Shown here: positions 6,865 to 12,642 of the stretch, piece by piece
Layout of the letters: each line of letters opens with the position of its first letter
How positions within the stretch are numbered: the first letter of the stretch is position 1
From: CAXTTV01 sp964247295
GTDB taxonomy: Bacteria > Chloroflexota > Ktedonobacteria > Ktedonobacterales > Ktedonobacteraceae
Direction of reading: 5' to 3'
Length of the DNA: 12,642 nt
Assembly: GCA_964247295.1 (NCBI GenBank)
Contig: CAXTTV010000142.1
Coordinates: 1 to 12,642, forward strand
The notes under the pieces: model-generated
The model's database searches: none
The model's input: only the letters and a program-made list of their open reading frames with translations
Told to the model about the DNA's origin: nothing
Translations under genes and position numbers: made by a program

Positions 6865-7449
6865 TCAGGCGCAAGCCTGGATTACCTTTGCCGTCAAAAA
6901 ATTTTGTAGAAGTGTTTTGCCGTCCGGCGTCATAATCGACTCGGGGTGAAATTGCACGCCCTCAATCGGGTACTGGCGATGGCGTAACCCCATAATCAGG
7001 CCATCGCTGGTTTGAGCCGTGATCTCTAGGGCATCGGGCAGGCTCTCTTTTTCAACGATCAGGCTGTGATAGCGGTTGGCCTCAAATGGTTGTGGAAGGT
7101 TAGTAAACACACCCTGGTTCTGATGATAGATCAGGGAAGTTTTGCCGTGGATCGGTTCTGGGGCCAGCACCACGCGGCCACCGTAGACCTGTCCGATGGA
7201 CTGATGGCCGAGGCAGACGCCCAACAGTGGGATGCGCGGCCCGAAGCTGCGAATAATCTCGCACGAGAGGCCGGCCCGATCCGGTGTACCGGGGCCGGGC
7301 GAGATCACAATTCTCTCTGGTTGAAGCTTTTCAATCTCCGCGAGGCTGACCTGATCATTGCGTCGGACCTCGATCTGCGTACCGAGCTCAGCCAGATATT
7401 GATAGAGGTTGTAGGTAAAGCTATCGTAGTTATCAATGAGCAAGAGCAT
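6865..7449 (-). CDS. trpG: Anthranilate synthase component II (glutamine amidotransferase)
   Basis: Releases ammonia from glutamine for the TrpE subunit. 194 aa, class I glutaminase with LLIDNYDSFTYNL at the N-terminus, oxyanion loop PGPGTP (51-56), nucleophile Cys79 in GVCLGHQSIGQ, and His168/Glu170 in QFHPES. The segment RYHSLIV is typical of TrpG/PabA. In some bacteria one such subunit serves both tryptophan and folate synthesis, and sequence alone cannot exclude that here. Its start at 7449 lies 17 nt inside the end of trpE, with AAAGGAG 9 nt upstream, so the two subunits are probably made by coupled translation. The longer open frame to 7497 would add 16 residues not found in the family. 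Confidence 0.96.
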   Translation of the reverse strand: MLLLIDNYDSFTYNLYQYLAELGTQIEVRRNDQVSLAEIEKLQPERIVISPGPGTPDRAGLSCEIIRSFGPRIPLLGVCLGHQSIGQVYGGRVVLAPEPIHGKTSLIYHQNQGVFTNLPQPFEANRYHSLIVEKESLPDALEITAQTSDGLIMGLRHRQYPIEGVQFHPESIMTPDGKTLLQNFLTAKVIQACA

Positions 7450-9004
7450 CCGTTTGCGCTCCTTTCCTGGCCTGAGCCAGCCGGTCAGCCTCATCAAGAG
7501 CGCGGATTAGCGCGCCCGCCTTATTTAAACTCTCCTGGTACTCTAACGCCGGTTCTGAATCAGCAACCACACCACCGCCCGCCTGGATGTAGGCCTGCCC
7601 GTCCTTAACCACCATCGTACGAAGAGCGATCGCCGTATCCAGATTGCCCGAGTGGCTGAAATAGCCAACCGCGCCAGCATAGATCCCGCGTTGTTCCTGT
7701 TCCATCTCGCTGATAATCTCCATTGCTCGGATCTTCGGAGCGCCGGAGACCGTACCGGCGGGAAAGCCAGAGCGCAGCGCCTCATAGGGAGTTTTATCGG
7801 TACGTAGACGGCCAGTAACATTTGAGACCAGATGCATCACATGGGAGTAGCGCTCAACCTCCATAAACTGATTGACCTCGACGGAGCCGGGTTGGCTGAC
7901 GCGTCCGACATCGTTGCGTCCAAGATCCACCAGCATCACATGTTCCGCGCGTTCCTTAGGATCTTGTTTTAGTTCCTCTTCCAGAGCCAGATCGTCTACG
8001 CGATCCTTGCCACGGGCCCTAGTCCCCGCAATCGGGTGGATAGTGACCTCCTCATCCTCCACGCGTACCAATAGTTCTGGAGAGGCCCCGATAATCTGAA
8101 AATCTTCCAGATCGAGATAGAACATATAGGGGGAAGGATTAATTGCTCGGAGTGCCCGATAGATCGTAAAGGGATGAGCATTGATCCCCCGTTTCAAGCG
8201 TTGGGAGAGCACCACCTGAAAAATATCGCCGGCCTGGATATACGCCTTACCCTGCTTAACCATCCGTTCAAACTCCGCTTGCGTCCGATTTGAGACAACC
8301 TCAGTTGACTGCCACGTTTCTGGTTCTGGTGGAAGCTGAGCGGATTGCCCCAACCGTTGAGAGATCTCCTCAAGAACCGCGCACCCGCGCCGATACTCGT
8401 CCTCCAGATCGGGAGCATCCAGATGCAAGTGGGTCACCGCGCGTACGCGGTGTTTCAGATGATCGAAGACCAGCACCGTCTCCGTAAAACTAAAGATTGC
8501 CAGTGGAAGATCAAGAGAATTTTGTTGAGGTACCGGGAGCTTTTCAAAGCGAGCCACCGTCTCATAGGCCAGATAGCCGACAGCCCCGCCATGAAAGCGC
8601 GGCAATTCGTCGTATCCTGTCATTTCAGGATATAACAGGTAGTATTGCCCGAGTTCAGCCTCAACCAGATCTAGAGGATCGTGACAGGGAACCTGTTCCC
8701 GCCGAAAAGTGCCGGGCACATCGGGAGAAAGAGTTGGATCGCGATAAAGCAGCGTTGCTGCCTCGTCCTGGACCGTCATTACCAGATAGGGATCGATCCC
8801 TATAAAGGAATAGCGAGCGATCCGCTCACCGCCCGCCACACTTTCCAGGAGAAAGCTGTAGGGACCCCGAGCCGTTTTGCAATAGGCTGAGACTGGAGTC
8901 TCCATATCGGCCAGAATATCGCGGTAGAGCGGGAGCAGTGGCCGTTTATCGCCCTGATAGTGCGCTTTCAGCTTTTGAGCCTCTGGGAGTGTTGGATAAA
9001 ACAT
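7433..9004 (-). CDS. trpE: Anthranilate synthase component I
   Basis: Converts chorismate and ammonia to anthranilate, the committed step to tryptophan. 523 aa. The N-terminal domain has LLES (52-55) in PYSFLLESVAGGERIARYSFIG, the element known to bind tryptophan for feedback inhibition. The C-terminal chorismate-binding domain has INPSPYMFYLDL (289-299), IIGASPE, PIAGTRARGKD (325-334), AEHVMLVDLGRND (353-365) and GFPAGTVSGAPKIRAMEII (413-431). The TrpE-type length and LLES separate it from PabB and isochorismate synthases. AGGAGA lies 5 nt before the ATG. It follows trpS by 26 nt and overlaps trpG by 17 nt. Two layers of control are thus suggested: T-box antitermination of the operon and tryptophan inhibition of the enzyme. 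Confidence 0.97.
   Translation of the reverse strand: MFYPTLPEAQKLKAHYQGDKRPLLPLYRDILADMETPVSAYCKTARGPYSFLLESVAGGERIARYSFIGIDPYLVMTVQDEAATLLYRDPTLSPDVPGTFRREQVPCHDPLDLVEAELGQYYLLYPEMTGYDELPRFHGGAVGYLAYETVARFEKLPVPQQNSLDLPLAIFSFTETVLVFDHLKHRVRAVTHLHLDAPDLEDEYRRGCAVLEEISQRLGQSAQLPPEPETWQSTEVVSNRTQAEFERMVKQGKAYIQAGDIFQVVLSQRLKRGINAHPFTIYRALRAINPSPYMFYLDLEDFQIIGASPELLVRVEDEEVTIHPIAGTRARGKDRVDDLALEEELKQDPKERAEHVMLVDLGRNDVGRVSQPGSVEVNQFMEVERYSHVMHLVSNVTGRLRTDKTPYEALRSGFPAGTVSGAPKIRAMEIISEMEQEQRGIYAGAVGYFSHSGNLDTAIALRTMVVKDGQAYIQAGGGVVADSEPALEYQESLNKAGALIRALDEADRLAQARKGAQTDALAH
7459..7465 (-). promoter_or_regulatory. Ribosome binding site of trpG, inside trpE
   Basis: AAAGGAG on the minus strand lies 9 nt before the trpG ATG at 7449, within the last codons of trpE. 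It decides the trpG start and supports coupling of the overlapping genes. Confidence 0.7.
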
Positions 9005-9030
9005 ACTCTCTCCTGGTTTCAGGGATAGGG

Positions 9031-10068
9031 CTAGTTAAGCCCTACCACCTCTTTCATCTGTTCAAGGGTCGTGGCAGCCAGTGGACGAACCGTATCGGCC
9101 CCCTGTTTTAGAACTGCCTCAAGCATAGGGAGATCATTCATATACTCGTGATAGCGCTCCTGAATGGGACGCAATGTTTCCACCAGTTGCTCAATTAAAG
9201 CAGACTTAAAGTCGCCGTAGCCTTTGCCCTCGAACTCCGCCTCAATCTCCTGTTCGCTTTGACCGGTGAGAGACTGATAGATGCCCAGCAAATTATAGAT
9301 ACCGGGACGCTTCTGGTCGAAGCGGACCAGACGGTCAGAATCGGTAGTGGCGCGACCAATCTTCTTTTTAATTGTTTTAGGATCATCCAGCAGATCAATG
9401 CGAGAGAAAGGATTTTCACTGCTTTTGCTCATTTTCTTGTCAGGCTCATCCAGGGACATAATACGCGCACCCACCTTGCGGATCTGTGAGTCTGGGACCT
9501 TAAAGACATCGCGTTTATACAGCATATTGAAGCGCTCAGCCAGATCGCGAGTCAGTTCTATATGCTGGCGTTGATCGTCTCCAACCGGAACCAGATCGGC
9601 CTGATACAGCAGAATATCGCAGGCCATCAGCACAGGATAGCAGTAGAGGCCGGTACTGACCGACTCCGTATTCTCGCCGGCTTTACTTTTAAACTGCGTC
9701 ATCCGGTTGAGCCAGCCCATGGGAGTAAAGCACTCCATAATCCAGCTTGCCTCAGCATGTTCATGGACGTGTGACTGAATAAACAGATTGCAGTGTTGGG
9801 TATCCAGGCCGCAAGCTAGATAGAGGGCCGCCAGCTTTCGAGAATTTGTATGCAGTTCTTTGGGATCGATCGGTAGCGTAATCGCATGCAAGTTCACAAT
9901 ACAGAAAATATTCTCGTAGTCAGCCTGTGTACTAACCCAATTGCGGATCGCGCCCAGGTAGTTACCCAGATGAATATTGCCGGTTGGCTGAATACCAGAA
10001 AAGACTCGTTGCTTCACAGGCATGGGAGTCGACGCGGGCTTCTGTTCGGTGTGTCTTTCAACGGCCAT
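9031..10068 (-). CDS. trpS: Tryptophanyl-tRNA synthetase
   Basis: Charges tRNA-Trp with tryptophan. 345 aa, class Ic synthetase: GIQPTGNIHLGNYLGAI (25-41) carries the HIGH-type motif as HLGN, and KMSKS is intact at 212-216. Other family segments are MTQFKSKAG, GLYCYPVLMACDILLY, and VPVGDDQRQHIELTRDLAERFN. Start: the ATG at 10068 has AGGAGG 8 nt upstream. The first 15 or so residues are not conserved; a start at the later Met (PVKQRVFSG) is less likely. A longer frame from a GTG at 10116 would begin inside the leader terminator. It is the first gene after the tryptophan T-box, so the sensor of uncharged tRNA-Trp directly controls its own synthetase as well as the pathway. Confidence 0.97.
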   Translation of the reverse strand: MAVERHTEQKPASTPMPVKQRVFSGIQPTGNIHLGNYLGAIRNWVSTQADYENIFCIVNLHAITLPIDPKELHTNSRKLAALYLACGLDTQHCNLFIQSHVHEHAEASWIMECFTPMGWLNRMTQFKSKAGENTESVSTGLYCYPVLMACDILLYQADLVPVGDDQRQHIELTRDLAERFNMLYKRDVFKVPDSQIRKVGARIMSLDEPDKKMSKSSENPFSRIDLLDDPKTIKKKIGRATTDSDRLVRFDQKRPGIYNLLGIYQSLTGQSEQEIEAEFEGKGYGDFKSALIEQLVETLRPIQERYHEYMNDLPMLEAVLKQGADTVRPLAATTLEQMKEVVGLN

Positions 10069-10076
10069 CGTCACAT

Positions 10077-10082
10077 CCTCCT
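10077..10082 (-). promoter_or_regulatory. Ribosome binding site that fixes the trpS start
   Basis: AGGAGG on the minus strand, 8 nt before the ATG at 10068 and just downstream of the leader terminator, so translation starts only on read-through transcripts. Confidence 0.75.
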
Positions 10083-10094
10083 GAAAAAAGTCAT

Positions 10095-10134
10095 AAAAAA
10101 ACGCCATCCAGTCCACACAAGGGACGAGAGGCGT
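10095..10134 (-). terminator. Intrinsic terminator of the trp T-box leader
   Basis: On the minus strand the stem is ACGCC-TCT-C-GTCC, a 7-nt loop CTTGTGT, then GGAC-T-GGA-T-GGCGT followed by a run of seven T. The 5' arm contains GTCCCT, the same bases that pair with AGGG of the T-box in the antiterminator. Terminator and antiterminator are therefore mutually exclusive, as in classical T-box leaders. Confidence 0.9.
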
Positions 10135-10403
10135 AAAAGCTTTCGTGGTGCCACCCTGATTCAGATAGACGCGTTAAGGGGTCTATCCCTCTTTTTCCGG
10201 ATACGCTATTGATATCCTGTCCTCAGTAACGGGGGACATTCCGTAAGAAAACTAGTAACCTGAAGAGGCGTTCGTCTCTCTGCTCACAGGTCCATTCTAC
10301 AACTGCACTGGTATCGGGATTTCAGCCTCCCCGACTCTCTGGAAACAGCGGTATCATTGTATACTCTTCCTGATCATCGCTTTCGTGTTATTCAATTGTG
10401 CTT
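10095..10403 (-). promoter_or_regulatory. Tryptophan-specific T-box riboswitch (tRNA-Trp sensing leader)
   Basis: Leader RNA that binds tRNA-Trp and lets transcription continue into the operon when the tRNA is uncharged. Seen on the minus strand: Stem I start with GATCAGGAAGAGTA (about 10360-10375); distal stem TCGGG 10330-10334 / CCCGA 10314-10318 preceded by AGAGAG; the specifier bulge GAATGGACC with codon UGG (Trp) at 10292-10294 followed by the usual purine A; Stem III GATAGAC / GTCTATC (10164-10187); and the T-box AGGGTGGCACCACG at 10144-10157. The UGGC of the T-box should pair with a tRNA ending GCCA, which fits the discriminator G of bacterial tRNA-Trp. Antiterminator pairing uses AGGG of the box with CCCT at 10120-10123. 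The exact 5' end is inferred from the promoter. No leader peptide of the E. coli type is present. Confidence 0.95.
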
Positions 10404-10409
10404 GAGTAA

Positions 10410-10439
10410 AGCATACTGTATAGGGGTTTCTCCTGTCAA
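10410..10439 (-). promoter_or_regulatory. Sigma-70-type promoter of the trp operon
   Basis: On the minus strand, TTGACA at 10434-10439 is a perfect -35 box. TATGCT at 10410-10415 is a 4/6 match -10 box, with an 18-nt spacer. Transcription would start near 10403, just before the T-box Stem I, which fits the leader length. It faces away from the plus-strand regulator gene. Confidence 0.75.
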
Positions 10440-10497
10440 GCCTTTTGTGGCATAATTTTAGAGAGACTATGGATAGAACATCCGTTGCATTATAAAG

Positions 10498-10533
10498 AAG
10501 CATAGATCTTGATGCTTGTAAAAAGTCTTTTAC
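10498..10533. promoter_or_regulatory. Two adjacent inverted repeats, possible operator of the DtxR-family regulator
   Basis: AAGCAT 10498-10503 and ATGCTT 10512-10517 form a perfect 6-bp inverted repeat with an 8-nt centre. GTAAAA 10518-10523 and TTTTAC 10528-10533 form a second, directly abutting one. They lie about 50-80 nt before the regulator start, just after a TATAAA (10491-10496) that might be a -10 box. No good -35 is visible. The sequences do not resemble the published DtxR or MntR boxes, so binding by the neighbouring regulator is only a guess from position and symmetry. Confidence 0.35.
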
Positions 10534-10581
10534 GCCGAGACCGCTAGATATATGGAAAAGATAAAAGAGGGTCGAAAATTT

Positions 10582-11313
10582 ATGAAAACAGAAGAACCTC
10601 TGAGCGCGACAGTTGAAGAATACTTAGAGACCATTTACAACATGAACATGGAAGACGAGGTTGTGATCGGCGCGCGCCTGGCCGAAAAGTTCGCGGTCTC
10701 GCCACCAACCGTCACAGAGATGCTCAAGCGACTGGTGCGCGATGGTTATGTAGAGATGGATCGCCGGCGTCAGGTGACTTTAACCGAGTTGGGGAACCAG
10801 GCAGCGGAGGCTGTGTTACGCCGTCATCGTCTGACCGAGCGTTTCCTGGTAGATATGCTGGGTCTGCAATGGCATCAGGTGCATGAAGAGGCCTGTCGGC
10901 TGGAGCACTTTATCTCAGGAACCGTTGAGAGCCGGGTTATCAGCAGCCTGCATAATCCAACCACCTGTCCGCATGGGAACCCGATTCCGGGGACCGTGAA
11001 CGCACGCACCTATCTGAAAGACAACAACGCTGTACGCCTTTCCAGCATTCCGGTAGGAGAGCAGGCCACCGTGTTATGTATCTCTGAAGTTGTGGAAGAT
11101 GAAGAAGGATTAATCCTGTATCTACACGAAAAGGGCCTGACGCCGGGCTCGACTGTCACCGTAGCTGAACCGGTTGAGAACGATCCTGATAGGCCACATG
11201 AAACGTTTCGCGTTCGACTGAATGGTCGAGAGGTAATGATCAGCCCTTATGCCTCCACGAAAATCTGGATGACACAGAAGCCCGCTTCTGAGAATACAAA
11301 TACAGCGGAATAG
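10582..11313 (+). CDS. DtxR/IdeR/MntR-family metal-dependent transcriptional repressor
   Basis: Metal-responsive DNA-binding repressor, probably of iron or manganese homeostasis. 243 aa. Residues about 8-70 are the winged helix (VEEYLETIY, SPPTVTEMLKRLVRDGYVEMDRRRQVTLTELG). Residues about 75-145 are the dimerisation and metal domain (HRLTERFLVDMLGL, VHEEACRLEH, then CPHGNPIPG). Residues about 160-235 form an SH3/FeoA-like domain (GLTPGSTVTV, MISPYASTKIWM). By alignment from memory to DtxR, ancillary ligands H82, E86 and H101 and primary ligands C105, E108 and H109 are kept, but DtxR Met10 corresponds to Glu13, closer to MntR Asp8. The metal cannot be settled from this mix. The ATG at 10582 has AGAGGG 10 nt upstream; an in-frame ATG at 10552 has no ribosome site. 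It is divergent from the trp operon and 26 nt before the aminotransferase gene, likely its operon partner. Confidence 0.92.
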   Translation: MKTEEPLSATVEEYLETIYNMNMEDEVVIGARLAEKFAVSPPTVTEMLKRLVRDGYVEMDRRRQVTLTELGNQAAEAVLRRHRLTERFLVDMLGLQWHQVHEEACRLEHFISGTVESRVISSLHNPTTCPHGNPIPGTVNARTYLKDNNAVRLSSIPVGEQATVLCISEVVEDEEGLILYLHEKGLTPGSTVTVAEPVENDPDRPHETFRVRLNGREVMISPYASTKIWMTQKPASENTNTAE

Positions 11314-11339
11314 CCGTCACCTTTTGGAAAGGACTTTCT

Positions 11340-12642
11340 ATGTTGCAGGAGCCAATTACCATATCCCGAACCCTTGTTGACGACATTATTGAACGCGAGG
11401 ACGCGCAGTTTCAGGCTCGGACCCCGCGAACCAAAGAGATTTTTGAGCGGGCCTGGAAAACCCTTCCAGCGGGCGTTTCCAGTTCTTTTCAAGCCGTGCC
11501 CCCCTATCCCTTATTCATCAGTCGCGGTGAGGGCAGCCAGATCTGGGATTACGATGGGAACGCGTACCTGGATTTCCACATGGCCTTTGGAAGCTTGCTG
11601 GTTGGGCACGCGCATCCGGTTCTGGTTGAGGAGCTACGGGATCAAACAGGTCTGGGGACGCTCTACTCCCTGCCCGGCGCGGACAGCGTTTTTCTGGCGG
11701 AAGAGATTGTGCGGCGTTTCGCGCCGATCGAGCAGGTGCGTTTCTGTAACTCAGGGACCGAAGCGACTATGGATGCGATCCGGTTGGCGCGTGCGCACAC
11801 TGGGCGGGACAAAATCGTCAAAATCGAAGGTGCCTATCATGGGCATCACGACGCCGTACTCATGAGCACCAAGCCATCGCTGGATCTGGCTGGCCCACCA
11901 GAGCGTCCTTTCACCGTTCCCGCCTCCACAGGTATTCCCATGGCCGTTGCCGAGAACACATTGATCGCGCCATTTAACGATGCTGAGGCGCTAGAGCGGT
12001 TGCTTGTAGAGTACGAGGGAGAGATCGCGGCAGTAATCACGGAGCCAGTTTTAATGAACGTTGGGATTATCCTGCCAGAAGAAGGGTATCTACAACAGAT
12101 CCGTGAGATCACGCGCAGGCATGGCGTCCTGCTGATCTTTGATGAAGTCAAAACCGGAGTGACCGTAGCTCCTGGAGGGATTACCGAACTCTATCCGGTT
12201 GATCCAGATCTTATCTGTCTGGCGAAATCCATTGGTGGTGGGTTGCCGATCGGAGCCTTTGGGGGGCGCGAAGAGATCATGCGGCATATCACCATGGGCG
12301 AAGTGCTGCATCTAGGCACCTTTAATGGAAATCCCATGTCGATGCGGGCTGGGCTGGTCACGCTCTCGCGCCTCTTCACGCCCGAGGCCCATGCACAGGC
12401 GAGCAAGCTTTCGGAGCAACTTGCCGAATGGTATGTACAGGTTATTGAAGAGTTTTCTTTACCGATGCATGTAGCTCAGATTGGAGCCAAAGGCTGTGCC
12501 ATGTTTGCCTTTGAGCGGGCGCGAAACTATCGGGTCTGGCCGGAAGTAGATCTAAGGCTCTCCTATGCCTACTGGCTGTTTCTCGCTAATCGTGGAATCT
12601 TATTCCCACCGGGCTTAGATGGTCAATGGACCATCTCCATTC
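11340..12642 (+). CDS. Class III aminotransferase related to glutamate-1-semialdehyde aminomutase (3' end outside window)
   Basis: PLP-dependent fold-type I enzyme; 434 codons are visible and the frame is open at the right edge. Family marks: LPAGVSSSFQ and DYDGNAYLDFHMAFGSLLVGHAHP near the start, NSGTEATMDAIRLARAHTGRDKI (Asn137 on), AYHGHHDAV, ITEPV, LIFDEVKTG (Asp268 contacts the PLP ring) and the PLP lysine K296 in AKSIGGGLPIGAFGG, then GTFNGNP. It resembles HemL, but the HemL glycine-rich gating loop after the YHGH motif is replaced by MSTKPSLDLAGPPERP, and FDEVMTGF reads FDEVKTGV. A paralogue with another substrate is therefore more likely than the haem-pathway enzyme. AAAGGA lies 6 nt before the ATG. 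It is 26 nt downstream of the DtxR-type regulator, so co-transcription is likely. The N-terminus is about 30 residues longer than E. coli HemL. Confidence 0.9.
   Translation, partial: MLQEPITISRTLVDDIIEREDAQFQARTPRTKEIFERAWKTLPAGVSSSFQAVPPYPLFISRGEGSQIWDYDGNAYLDFHMAFGSLLVGHAHPVLVEELRDQTGLGTLYSLPGADSVFLAEEIVRRFAPIEQVRFCNSGTEATMDAIRLARAHTGRDKIVKIEGAYHGHHDAVLMSTKPSLDLAGPPERPFTVPASTGIPMAVAENTLIAPFNDAEALERLLVEYEGEIAAVITEPVLMNVGIILPEEGYLQQIREITRRHGVLLIFDEVKTGVTVAPGGITELYPVDPDLICLAKSIGGGLPIGAFGGREEIMRHITMGEVLHLGTFNGNPMSMRAGLVTLSRLFTPEAHAQASKLSEQLAEWYVQVIEEFSLPMHVAQIGAKGCAMFAFERARNYRVWPEVDLRLSYAYWLFLANRGILFPPGLDGQWTISI

Noticed and set aside
7066..7608. 180-codon plus-strand frame opposite trpG and trpE
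   Set aside because: It is the antisense shadow of two well-supported genes.
10069..10116. Longer trpS frame from a GTG at 10116
   Set aside because: It begins inside the loop and 3' arm of the leader terminator and lacks a ribosome site; AGGAGG fits the ATG at 10068.
10095..10403. E. coli-type trp attenuator with a leader peptide
   Set aside because: No short ORF with tandem Trp codons is present, and the T-box elements explain the leader fully.

Overview
The window holds one long minus-strand tryptophan operon, read from about 10,400 down to about 285, and a short divergent plus-strand unit (10,582 to the right edge). The organism looks like a Chloroflexota bacterium, plausibly a Ktedonobacteria-type one. 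This is inference from the T-box-controlled trp operon led by trpS, the type I-beta DAHP synthase, the DtxR-type regulator and the GC-rich hairpin repeats. A database search would be needed to fix the taxon.

Minus-strand operon in transcription order: promoter (TTGACA / TATGCT), a complete tryptophan T-box leader (UGG specifier, AGGGTGGCACCACG box, intrinsic terminator), trpS, trpE, trpG, trpD, a fused trpC-trpF, an intergenic segment with two copies of a palindromic repeat, trpB, trpA, aroH (AroH-type chorismate mutase) and a type I-beta DAHP synthase (called aroF here). Together these make DAHP (the entry to the shikimate pathway), convert chorismate to anthranilate and on to tryptophan, and charge tRNA-Trp. 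Uncharged tRNA-Trp should switch the whole unit on through the T-box. TrpE also carries the LLES motif of tryptophan feedback inhibition. Gene junctions are mostly tight (17-nt overlap trpE/trpG, 3 nt trpD/trpCF, 0 nt trpB/trpA). The repeat segment before trpB and the gaps of about 116-118 nt around aroH are the only loose joints.

Plus-strand unit: a DtxR/IdeR/MntR-family metal-dependent repressor, preceded by two adjacent inverted repeats that could be its operator. A class III aminotransferase related to glutamate-1-semialdehyde aminomutase follows 26 nt downstream and runs off the right edge.

Left edge (1-284): no convincing gene, but about 170 nt of dense, nested inverted repeats that look like a structured RNA or the end of a mobile element. 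The points most worth a second look are this structured region, the replacement of the expected metal-ligand histidine by glutamine in the DAHP synthase, the presence of a chorismate mutase under tryptophan T-box control, and the repeat pair inside the operon.
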